Positions 1 through 8,399 of a stretch of 64,000 nucleotides of DNA are shown here, piece after piece. Where the stretch lies: the NCBI GenBank assembly GCA_047967505.1, contig CM106539.1, one strand, 5' to 3'. The DNA is from Dipteris shenzhenensis (lineage: Eukaryota > Polypodiophyta > Polypodiopsida > Gleicheniales). Under the pieces are notes generated by a model, which was given only the letters and a program-made list of their open reading frames with translations, searched no databases and had not been told where the DNA came from. The stretch's first letter is position 1. The number at the start of each line of letters is the position of its first letter. Position numbers and translations under genes: made by a program.

Positions 1-241
1 TGTGGAAGAAGGTGTTGAATCTTGATGGTATTGAAGCTCTAGGTACTGGTGTGAACATGGTTGGTCTGAGTCCTTGTGGTAAAGAAACAACTGGATACGG
101 TTGTTGTGCTGAAACAGTTGGGGGCCAAACAAGGCTTCCTGATCCACCTGCTTGCGGGTTTGCTGAGGTAAAAATTGGTGCCAATTGGATTTGCGGGGCA
201 GGAATTTTTGATACAGTGGGTTCACTCAATGCTTTGTTCAC
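1..241 (-). repeat. Left arm of an inverted repeat of the protease gene 5' part
   Basis: These 241 bases are the reverse complement of 815-1055 with about four mismatches (for example at 54, 134, 167 and 194). The arm runs off the left edge, so a longer inverted copy of the downstream gene may lie outside the window. Both arms end at the same point, the GTGAAC/GTTCAC next to telomere-like DNA. A plus-strand open frame at 12-257 is judged a shadow, because the same sequence in the right arm lies in frame with the protease ORF on the opposite strand. Confidence 0.9.
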
Positions 242-248
242 AAGAGTG

Positions 249-814
249 GGGGTTTAGGGTTTAGGGTTTAGGGTCTAGGGTTTAGGGTTTAGGTTTAGGG
301 GTTAGGGTTTAGGGGTTAGGGTTTAGGGGTTTAGGGTTTAGGGCTTAGGGTTTAGGGCTTAGGGTTTAGAGCCTAGGGTTTAGGGACTAGGGTTTAGGGT
401 TTAGGGTCTAGGGTTTAGGGTCTAGGGTTTAGGGTTTAGGGTTTAGGGGTTAGGATTTAGGGGTTTAGGGTTTAGGGTTTAGGGTTTGTTTAGGGTTTAG
501 GGTTTAGTTTTTAGGGTTTAGGGTTTAGGGTTTAGGGTTGAGGAGTTGAGGGTTTAGGGTTGAGGGGTTTAGGGTTTAGGATTTAGGATTTAAGGGTTTT
601 AGGGGTTAGGATTTAGGGTTTAGGGTTTAGGTTTTATGGTTTTACGTTTTAGGGTTTTAGGGTTTAGGGTTTAGGATTTAGGGTTTTAGGGTTTAGGTTT
701 AGGTTTAGGTTTACGTTCAGGGTTTTAGGTTTTTAGGGTTTAGGCTTTAGGGTTTAGGGGTTTCGGGTTTCGGGTTTCGGTTTTAGGGGTTTAGGGTTTA
801 GGGTTTAGGTTTAG
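249..814 (+). repeat. Degenerate interstitial telomere-like block
   Basis: About 565 bp of TTTAGGG with many variants (TTAGGGG, TCTAGGG, TTTTAGGG, TTTCGGG, GAGGGTTTAGGG). It reads as G-strand throughout and fills the space between the two inverted arms. The high variant content indicates an old array, not a functional end. Confidence 0.95.
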
Positions 815-1250
815 GTGAACAAAGCATTGAGTGAACCCACTGTATCAAAAATTCCTGCCCCACAAATCCAATTGGCACCAATTTTTACCTCAGCAAACCT
901 GCAAGCAGGTGGATCAGGAAGCCCTGTTTGGCCCCCAACTGTTTCAGCACAACAACCGTATCCAGTTGTTTCTTTACCACAAGGACTCAGACCAACCATG
1001 TCCACACCAGTACCTAGAGCTTCAATACCATCAAGATTCAACACCTTCTTCCACATCATCATCTTGGCCGGGTCCAGGTTCTATCAACAACCCCACTGGC
1101 CAGCATTCCCAGACAAGGGCAGTTCTTCCAAACCAAGGTTTTCAAGGTGGCTCACTTACAGGAATTAAACTTGGTTCTTCTCCTAAGGCAGCAGTGGGCC
1201 CCAATCTTTTTGGAGGGGATGTCTTCACAGCAGTGCCCGTTAAGCCATAA
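815..1250 (+). pseudogene. Upstream Pro/Gln/Ser-rich segment in frame with the protease ORF
   Basis: An open frame begins at ATG 831 and ends at TAA 1248-1250. It is in the same frame as the ORF that starts at 1266, so only one stop codon separates the two. The translated segment is rich in Pro, Ser, Gln and Gly and looks disordered, like the first ~60 residues of the next ORF. Its 5' end abuts telomere-like repeats at 815, so any promoter or first exon has been cut off. The first 241 bases are also present inverted at the window start. I read it as the truncated N-terminal part of one gene with a nonsense codon. An alternative is an independent upstream reading frame or a transcribed leader. 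Confidence 0.45.
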
Positions 1251-1265
1251 GTTCCACAGCACAGT

Positions 1266-2930
1266 TTGACAATGCCCAATCAGATACCTCCACCAAGGGC
1301 ACTGCAAACAGCTGGTCAACCAGACATAGCCTCACTTGAAGTCATTTCTACACCTTCTACACCAACAACATCATCAAGACAGTCCCAAGGAGGAGCAGGT
1401 CAAGCAGAACATGAGTTTACAGCTCCTGCTGTAGTAGATGGAATGAAAGCATGGCCTAAAATGAATGTTGCCAATGTGCATCGCTATACCAAAATCTTTT
1501 CTGAAGTGGATACAAATAAAATCAATGGTAAAATCCGTGCTTTTCCCAAATTTATTTGTCTTGTGACTATGGTACTTTCATGCTTTATTGATAAGACTAG
1601 CATACAATTTAATTTGATTACAGATACATCAGATGATAGCATGGATAGTCTTGACTATCCACAAGATGAAGAAGCCCTATCACAAAATTTTGAAGAAATG
1701 GCTTGGGAGCCATCTGATGAAGACGAAAAAGTGTGTTCGGATCCCATGCTCCCCACGTCCCCTACTAAGTTAAATTTCTCCAAGGTGTACCCTGTAGGGT
1801 TTGTAGATGGCTCTTCTTTTGTTGCAATACCTTCAGATCTGAAAGTAGATGATAACAGCCCGTCTAAGATTCTAAGTATGAAGCCAAAGATACTTGATAT
1901 AGCAGTCAGCTCTACAGTCAAATTAAGGATTCGCTGCAAGGATGGATCTACAATCAAAACGTCCTACGCAACAGGGTTTTCAGCATCGCCCACTTTAATT
2001 GTGTCAGCAAGGCATGTTGTTGACAAGGAAGGCGAGATTGAAATCAAGGTATGCAGAGGAATGGTAGTAATGTCTAGCTTTTTTGATACACATGCGGGTT
2101 TTGAGGGCCTTGATCCAAGCTTCACAGAAAAATCAAGATCAAAAGAGAGAGACACTCATGGGCTTTTTCTAAATGGATCAGATCTTTGCTTCTTCAAGAT
2201 AGAGAAGAATATGCCAAGCTTTTTACTGCCATGTTCTCCAACATTCATTACAAATAAGCAAGTTGTTGCTATCTCATTCCCCGCAATCAATAACTTTCTA
2301 GAAAATGCTAGAAAAGAGCTAGTGGAGGGAACCAGTGAAAGCAATGCAATTTGGAAGCAATACACACCTACCATACAGGGAGTGTACAACAATTTGCTTG
2401 CCAAACATGCAGCAAATAATCAGATGAGATTAACGAAAGCAAAAAGAGTGCTTTCAATCACTGATACAATGGAGAGAGAGGTTAAGAGAGAGCTCTATTT
2501 AGAGTTTAAGAAGACATTTGCGGCCACCAACACAGGTAATGTGGCATGTAGTATGGGTCCGATACTTTGCTTTAATAGCAGGTATTTAGGGACTTCTTGC
2601 TCAACATTAGCTGCAAGTTCAGGAGCCCCTATTATCCTCTTATCTCTTCCTAATCATTTTGTGGGTGTCCAAAAAGGGGGTTGTGTTGGAAGAGACATGA
2701 ATGTGGTTACTTCTTCAGATAATATTAACTTTGTGAAGATGTATGTAACTACTGTACTGCCAACTTTACCCCTGCCAGATGATAGTTTTTGGTCGAACGG
2801 AAGTTGGGATGGTTTTCGAAATTGGCTTGAATTACACCAATCCCAGATTCCACAATCATCTGTATGGATCATGACCAAGGCTCCTAAAGAAAGAAGGTCA
2901 TCCAAAAGAAAAGCTCTCTGGCCACCATAG
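1266..2930 (+). CDS. Trypsin-like serine peptidase domain protein (probable pseudogene or 5'-truncated gene)
   Basis: A 554-codon frame. Residues 1-70 are low complexity; ~140-165 is acidic (DSMDSLDYPQDEE, PSDEDEK). A chymotrypsin-fold core follows. A His box reads TGFSASPTLIVSARHVV (~238-254), an Asp box reads GSDLCFFKI (~304-312), and a nucleophile box reads AASSGAPIILL (~450-460). Together they give the H-D-S triad expected for the peptidase S1/Trypsin_2 class. Between Asp and Ser lies a Lys/Arg-rich helical insertion. No signal peptide or membrane segment is visible, so an intracellular protein is likely. Bases 1528-1623 begin GTAAA and end TTACAG, are AT-rich and 96 bp long; they look like a phase-preserving intron, which would remove a hydrophobic stretch (~FPKFICLVTMVLSCFIDKT) that fits the domain poorly. 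The substrate is unknown. The upstream stop and truncated 5' end argue against full function. Confidence 0.6.
   Translation: MTMPNQIPPPRALQTAGQPDIASLEVISTPSTPTTSSRQSQGGAGQAEHEFTAPAVVDGMKAWPKMNVANVHRYTKIFSEVDTNKINGKIRAFPKFICLVTMVLSCFIDKTSIQFNLITDTSDDSMDSLDYPQDEEALSQNFEEMAWEPSDEDEKVCSDPMLPTSPTKLNFSKVYPVGFVDGSSFVAIPSDLKVDDNSPSKILSMKPKILDIAVSSTVKLRIRCKDGSTIKTSYATGFSASPTLIVSARHVVDKEGEIEIKVCRGMVVMSSFFDTHAGFEGLDPSFTEKSRSKERDTHGLFLNGSDLCFFKIEKNMPSFLLPCSPTFITNKQVVAISFPAINNFLENARKELVEGTSESNAIWKQYTPTIQGVYNNLLAKHAANNQMRLTKAKRVLSITDTMEREVKRELYLEFKKTFAATNTGNVACSMGPILCFNSRYLGTSCSTLAASSGAPIILLSLPNHFVGVQKGGCVGRDMNVVTSSDNINFVKMYVTTVLPTLPLPDDSFWSNGSWDGFRNWLELHQSQIPQSSVWIMTKAPKERRSSKRKALWPP
1528..1623 (+). other. 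Candidate 96-bp GT-AG intron kept in frame
   Basis: It starts at GT in the context AATG|GTAAAATC and ends at TTTGATTACAG. It is T-rich and a multiple of three, so the ORF stays open whether or not it is spliced. Inferred only from sequence signals. Confidence 0.4.
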
Positions 2931-3093
2931 GTTTCACAAATGTGGAAACTCAGCTAGGTATAACCAGAGAAAGTAAACGTGAGTAATGGAGCTTTACTTT
3001 GATAGGTCTGCAGACTGCTACAGGACTTCATGACAGGTTTGTAGCAACATCCAGGTTTAATACAAGTCCTACTCGGACCAGTTTCCATCGTCC

Positions 3094-3283
3094 TATGTTA
3101 ATGTGAAGAATACATAACATTTTGTTTAGGCAAGACAGGAAGGATATAGTCCACATGCTGGTCAAGCTCCAGCAATATCCAGTTTTGATATGTTAATGTG
3201 AAGAATACATAACATTTTGTTTAGGCAAGATAGGAAGGATATAGTCCACATGCTGGTCAAGCTCCAGCAATATCCAGTTTTGA
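3094..3283 (+). repeat. Tandem duplication, two 95-bp copies
   Basis: Copies 3094-3188 and 3189-3283 both start TATGTTAATGTGAAGAATAC and differ at about one base (AAGACAGG versus AAGATAGG). The repeat lies about 160 bp downstream of the protease stop codon, probably in its 3' flank. The surrounding stretch 2931-3825 has no recognisable gene. Confidence 0.9.
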
Positions 3284-3829
3284 TACAAGTGCGAATGGGA
3301 TGAGTTTCTGATGCTTATGTTGAAGTACACAGTACACAACATTTTTGTGCAAGAATTACAGGAAGAATAACACCTCATGCAAGGTCAAGCTTTGACTGCT
3401 CAATGGCCTAGCTTAAACAGTACCCAAAGTTTTGTACATGCAATACATGAAGAATAAGAACTGTAGTTTAAGTTTCATGCATAGCCTTTGTGAGGAGTTA
3501 CTGCTTTATTTGATGCTAGTATGGAAACGCTTCATGCTGATTATGTTCTCTCTTACTTCTTTTGGTGATAGTATACAGATAGAGATAAAGTGATCATTAA
3601 CTAGATTTGATTATTAAGTTCAATGCTACACGGGGATGGTGAAAATTTAGTAGATAGACAAAAGTTAAGAACAAGGTGTGTCAATTGCTGGGGTGCTCAT
3701 TAGCATTGGCATGGACAATAAGTTTTGCTCTGTTTTTTCTGAATAAGTCAGTGTGTGTTCGCGTGCATAATTGGGCATAATGGGGCATGTGGCTTATCTC
3801 CACCTGTTCACTGCTGGGACTGCTGTGTG

Positions 3830-4075
3830 ACCTCACCTTTGTGCGAGCCAATCTTGTGGCGACCTAGTAGTTGGGTACTGCAGACAAGCTAACCAGGCCG
3901 TCACTATCTGTGACAGAAGACCCTGTGATGCCCAGCTCATGTACTGCTTTAATGGGCGAACAACCCAACCGTTGGGACATACTACCCCCAGGTAGCGAAG
4001 AGCCGAAGCGAGGTGCCAAACCTTTTGTCGATGTAAGCTGATCAACCTGTTATCCCTGAGTTACCTTTATGCGTT
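3830..4075 (-). pseudogene. Organellar-type 23S/26S rRNA fragment (domain V), antisense
   Basis: Read on the minus strand, 4065-3935 contains several invariant segments of large-subunit rRNA domain V: GGGATAACAGGTTGATC, a TTTGGCACCTCG-like block, GGCTCTTCGCTACCTGG, TAGTATGTCCCAA.GGTTGGG, TGTTCGCCCATTAAAGC and AGTACATGAGCTGGG. The wording (CTCTTCGC.ACCTGG, GTAGTATGT) fits plant organellar, most likely mitochondrial, 23S-like rRNA better than nuclear 25S. Beyond AGCTGGG the match fails, and 3830-3930 is unassigned. A ~33-base part of that tail (reads TCACAGATAGTGACGGCCTGG on the minus strand) recurs at 45668 and 48168. It is a nuclear-inserted, decayed fragment, not a gene. Confidence 0.6.
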
Positions 4076-5109
4076 GAGCAACAACCCTTCCACTTGTAGT
4101 CGTTGGATCACTAAGTTATGGTATGGAGTATTGCACGGGCAGCTGATCATACTGTTTGAGCACCTCTTGCTGTGGATGCACACCTACCCCCTTCCCGTTG
4201 CAATGTGTCCAGGAGCCCTGAAGAGAGATCTTCAAACTCAGTGGTCTCTTTGTCATCTGTTATCGTGCCCCTCCATCTGTCGTGCAGCCATGCACTGTCA
4301 TCTGACATTGCCACCCATGGCACAAGGCCACACATGCTGTTGCATGGAAGCGCCCATCCAAGTGAATGCTGTCAAAGTTGGCAACGCAGAAGCACACACA
4401 CGCACGCAGGTAGTGAGAGAGTGAAACGCAGAGAGTTAATGCAGGAGGAAGAGAGAGAAAAGTGACGACTAAAGCTTGACGATTTAGCAATTAATATATT
4501 GATTTACAAAGGTGGTGATGGACTTGTTAAATAGGTCTCCTTGTAGATGGCCGACCCACACAAGTTAGAAGACATAAATTAATTAAATTAAAACTCCTCT
4601 AATTAAGCAGTGGTTCCCACATGAGATACCTAACATTAATACCCTCTCTGTAGCTCATAGTGGATATCGATAAGAAAACCAAGTCGATGCAGATGCAACC
4701 ATGGACACCTCAGTACCGGCCGGATACCAAATACACCTCGGTAAAAGCATCAAACAACTTGTCTCTTCAAGTAATGTCATCCTGAGCTTCAGCCGCCATA
4801 ATAGAATAACGAACTGCAGACAACTCCACGTCCACGATCCCCCTTTCGTTGAACTGAGAACACATCCCGTCCAAGAATCCTTTGAACTGTCAACACATGA
4901 TGCCCAAAATCTTCCAACAATGAACTAGGAACACATCTCGTTCATAGTCTGCTACCAATGAACTGTGAACACATCACGTTCATAGAAAATCAAGCTTGGT
5001 CCTTGCCAGATGCATGTGCTTTGAATGCCGACACACGGATCCAATGCACCTGTTTGGGAGCTCTGCTATGCCCCCTTTCTCTCGCTCACCTGCCTCTCTC
5101 TGGCTGAAA
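4076..5109. other. Unassigned interval
   Basis: I see no recognisable gene, RNA or transposon. Short open frames on both strands overlap each other and look like chance. From 4930 to 4985 a phrase of the form GAACACATC(T/A)CGTTCATAG is repeated twice, and related GAACACATCCCGT occurs at 4858. Confidence 0.4.
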
Positions 5110-6013
5110 CAAGTGAGGGGAAACCTCCTTATAACTAGAAAGCCATCAGCCGAGCCGTGGTGTTCCACCACCTTGGCTGAATCATCGGAACCGCTGTCGT
5201 CACGATCTTGATTCTTCTTGGAAGTGTCTTTGCTCTCCTTTGACTTCTTCTTGTCAATGGATTTGCAATCCCTTGACAGATGTCCTCACTTTCCACATTT
5301 GTAGCAACAACCCTTTCCTTTCTTTGTTACCTGGGAAGTATGTGCCGCCTCACCTGTGTTGGAAACACGGACACGCACTTTACCCTTTGCAATTAAGATT
5401 GTCTCCTCCTCGATCAGAACGGAGCTAAGGTCCTCAAATTCTTTGTGACCTGGAGCCTTAATGACTGGGAGATACTATCATAATCTTTTGGTAACTTCAC
5501 AAGAACCAATGCTGCCAGCTGAGTTCCTGATAAGGCACTATTCATAGCCAATAATTGATCATGGATAACTTTAATTCTCATGAGAAAAGACTGCATGGAA
5601 GAGCCAGGTGGAAAAGTCAAACCAAAAAGCTGGCCAAGCAATGTGACTACCTGCATGGTGGAATCCCGATCAAAGTAATCCACCAGAGCATTCAAGGCTG
5701 CATGTGCCGTCTTTATGTTATTGATGATTGGAGAGACTTCCTTCGTCAGTGACTGAGCAATCGCAGACAGGGCCTTGAAGTTTTGAATATCCCAATCAAC
5801 AACTGACTTGAGAAATTCATCTTCCATAAACTGAGTCCACCAATTCCTGCTGCTGTTTGCCGGTCGCTCGGGTTTCGACTCTGTCCCATCCACGATTTCC
5901 CACAATCCTTTCCTTTGGAACCATAGTGTCATCGTCAATCTCCAATGCGCAAAGTTCGATCCGTCGGCAAGCTTGTCATCCTTACTCAGGGAAGGTGGAG
6001 CCATAACTGCCAA
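5110..6013 (-). pseudogene. Ty1/copia gag remnant
   Basis: The ATG is at 6013. The first ~185 codons show a copia gag (UBN2/DUF4219-type) signature: LADGSNFAHWRLTMTLWF near the N-terminus, then the W..D..A...I...L......I....TA...W.AL pattern (KTAHAALNALVDYF) and the LLGQLFGLTFPPGSSM..FL region. Around 5450 the coherent frame changes: the annotated frame ends at 5414, while the neighbouring frame continues with EFEDLSSVLIEEE, as expected after the helical core. It then reaches a CCHC knuckle interrupted by TGA at 5286-5288 (CYKCGK*GHLSRDC), followed by a Lys/Ser/Asp-rich tail. No protease, integrase or RT follows to the left, so this is a fragment of a dead element whose 5' end lay to the right. 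The leader 6014-6226 is cut by telomere-like DNA. Confidence 0.8.
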
Positions 6014-6226
6014 CTGCCCAAGTAATTAAAGTTGCCTTTCGGAATGAACTGAGCCGCAAATCTTCTCGTCCTCCTTTGCCGGAAAGCCGAAAATGCTAAT
6101 GTTCTCCTTCTTCAAAGCTGAAAGAAAACGCTGCTGTCCTCTGCCTCTGAAGCTGAAAACACTGGTGGTCTTTTGATCTCCCTGAAGTTGAAAACGTTGA
6201 TGATCTTCCGCTCTTGCAAAGCTGAA

Positions 6227-6511
6227 AACCCTAAACCCTAAAACCTAAAACCCTAAACCCTAAAACCTAAACGCTAAACCCTAAACCTAACCCTAACCCC
6301 TACCCCTAACCTCTAACCTAGCTCTAACCCTAAACCCTAAACCCTAAATCCTAAACCCTAATCCTAACCCTAAACCCTAAACCCTAAGCCCTAAGCCCTA
6401 AGTCCTAAACCCTAAGCCCTAGACCCTAGACCCTAAACCCTAACCCCTAGACCCTAACCCCTAAACCCTAAGCCCTAAACCCTAAGCCCTAAGCCCTAAA
6501 CCCTAAACCCA
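6227..6511 (-). repeat. Interstitial telomere-like block, C-strand orientation
   Basis: CCCTAAA with variants CCCTAAG, CCCTAGA and CCCCTAA. It separates the copia remnant from the pararetrovirus-like remnant. Confidence 0.95.
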
Positions 6512-6512
6512 A

Positions 6513-7312
6513 GGTGCTCCTTCACGGGAGAGCATGTCTGGGAGCACATTTGAGGAGCTTTTTTTCCATTCTACTTTGAAATCATACATGGTAAAGAATT
6601 CCTGCCAGCGAGCTAAGCGTCCCCTACCAATCTGTTTATCAATTCGACGGGTACAGAACGTCTTGAAGTTCTAGTTGTCTGTGCGGATGAGGAATTCTTT
6701 ATTTAAGATAAAGAAGTCTAGCTTTTGAATTGCCCTTTTGACTGCTAGAATTTCTTTCTCAATTGAATGGTAATTGAGCTCAGCGCCTTGAAAAGTTCAT
6801 GACCGGTAGGCACATACAACTTCTTCAGTGGGTGTCTTTTCAAGTAAGTCTGCTCCCCAGGAATTGTCAGATGCATCTATTTCAATTACCAACTGTCTTG
6901 TGGCTGATGGAATGGTGAGAGATGGTAATTGTTAAACCTTTTCTTTGATGTGTTGCACTGCTTCTGTTTGGGGTGGTCCCCATGTCGGGCCATCTTTTCT
7001 GAGATAGAGTTGGAGAAGATGTCGATCTCGGGCCAACTGTTTATAAAAAGGGGATATGTAATTGAGACATCCCACGAACCTTTGGAGTTGAGTTCGATCC
7101 CTGATTTCATCTGGAAATGCAAAAAGGGCCTTCAAGACATGTTGCTGCATTTGAATATTACCCTTGTGGATGTGGACTCCTAAGAACTCAATCGTTTCTT
7201 GGCCAAGGGTGATTTTTTTGGCAGAAAGGGCCAACCCTTTGGATTTGATGAGATCATACACAATTTGGAGATGGCGGAGATGTGAATGGACATCCTTGCT
7301 TGCTCGCAAACC
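6513..7312 (-). pseudogene. Endogenous caulimovirid-like (or gypsy) RT/RNase H remnant
   Basis: Read leftward from 7309, the frame gives the C-terminal part of a reverse transcriptase: the HLRHLQIVYDLIKSKGLAL region, an FLGVHI box and the thumb-like LQRFVGCLNYISPF. An RNase H follows with the first catalytic-Asp region (EIDASDNSWGA). The spacing and wording (FLG...G.I..Q, LQRF.G.LNY, D.S..GWG-like) resemble plant pararetroviruses (Caulimoviridae) more than ordinary Ty3 elements. The frame is broken by stops at 6932-6934, 6797-6799 and 6671-6673. The catalytic RT motif upstream is absent because the remnant is truncated at 7312 by telomere-like DNA. It is an inert genomic fossil. A divergent gypsy element cannot be excluded. 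Confidence 0.6.
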
Positions 7313-7480
7313 AGTTTAGGGTTTAGGGTTTAGGGTTTAGGGTTTAGGGCTTAGGGTCTAGGGTCTAGGGGTTAGGGTTTAGGGTTTAGGGTTTAGGGTT
7401 TTTTAGGGTTTAGGGTTTTTAAGGGTTTTTTAGGGTTTTTAGGGAGTTTAGGGTTTTTAGGGTTTAGGGTTTAGGGTTTG
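7313..7480 (+). repeat. Interstitial telomere-like block
   Basis: TTTAGGG with TCTAGGG, TTTTTAGGG and AAGGG variants. It starts in the context GCAAACCAGTTTAGGG, one base off the AAACCGGTTT start seen at other G-strand blocks. Confidence 0.9.
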
Positions 7481-7654
7481 AAAAAAATCTAACAAATGAT
7501 GTGTTTGCCTTGTTTTATAGGGGAGCCAACACAGAGACTCGTTCCTACACTTCGAGGGGACTTTTCGAGCTCCTCTTCTCCAAGTAAGATGATTCTCCCT
7601 TCTTCTTCATCTATGTTATTATTTGCACTGGCCATTTGCTGGAGTGTAAGATCC

Positions 7655-7860
7655 CTTTTCTTCCACCTCTCTTACCATCCCTTCTCCATTCTTTTCGTCC
7701 TCTTATTTCCTCTTGTCCTCTCTTTTCCTCTCTTCTTATTTCCTCTCATTCCTCTCTTATTTCCTCTCTTTCCTCTCATCCTCTCTTATTTCCTAATCAG
7801 TTATGTCTTTCCTCTCTTTCCTTACTTCTACATCCTCTCTCCTCTCTTATCTAACACTTA
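7655..7860 (+). repeat. Pyrimidine-rich low-complexity tract
   Basis: Irregular repeats of TTTCCTCTC / TCTTATTTCCTCTC. Two overlapping plus-strand open frames here (7496-7975, 7636-7854) encode only Leu/Phe/Ser/Pro low complexity and are not credible genes. The flank 7861-8035 is AT-rich without a gene. Confidence 0.8.
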
Positions 7861-8098
7861 TTTCATTAATTTTGGACTTGCCGATGTACAAATTCATTTT
7901 TACGTATACTTTTGGACTAGTTTTTGGATAAAATTAAAAAAAAACCTAATCTTCAAAGCACATATAAAAACATAAAAACAAGCATTTTTTAATATATTTT
8001 TAAAGAAGATAAAACTCAAATTATAAAATTTAATGCAACCTAGATAAGTTACAAGAAAAAATAAGATTCAGCAGTTGTAATTTCTCTTAATATTTAAT

Positions 8099-8380
8099 GG
8101 TGTTAATAGACACCTTCAAAAGTTACAAACTCTCTTGATATTCAATGGTGTTAATAGACACCTTCAAAAGTTACAGTATTAAGGAAACTCTCACCATATT
8201 TATAAAGGTGTTAACAAACACCAAAAGTTATAATAAGCCTGAGATAAGTTACACAAAAAAATAAGATTCAGCAATTGTAAACTCTCTTAATATTTATAAT
8301 AGTGTTTAGGAAGCACTTTCAAAAGTTACAAGTGGAAGTAGCAAACTCTCAAAATTTTTATAAAGGTGTTTAAAAACACC
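8099..8380. repeat. Family of five short dyad-symmetric hairpins
   Basis: Perfect or near-perfect dyads occur at 8099-8114 and 8147-8162 (GGTGTTAATAGACACC, twice), 8207-8222 (GGTGTTAACAAACACC), 8301-8317 (AGTGTTTAGGAAGCACT) and 8365-8380 (GGTGTTTAAAAACACC). Most are followed by (TTC)AAAAGTTAC, and between them the phrases AAACTCTCTTAATATTTA and ATAAGTTACA.AAAAAATAAGATTCAGCA recur. At the fourth copy the outermost G-C pair is replaced by A-T, keeping the pairing. The cluster lies just downstream of the stop of the minus-strand ORF at 8400-8852. Confidence 0.75.
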
Positions 8381-8399
8381 AAAAGTTACAATAAACCTC

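Noticed and set aside
811-1062. 83-codon minus frame conserved between the two inverted arms
   Set aside because: The opposite strand is in frame with the protease ORF; conservation follows from the recent duplication.
7496-7975. 159-codon Leu/Phe-rich plus frame, membrane-protein-like
   Set aside because: Comes from the pyrimidine-rich tract; hydrophobicity follows from TTT/CTC codons.
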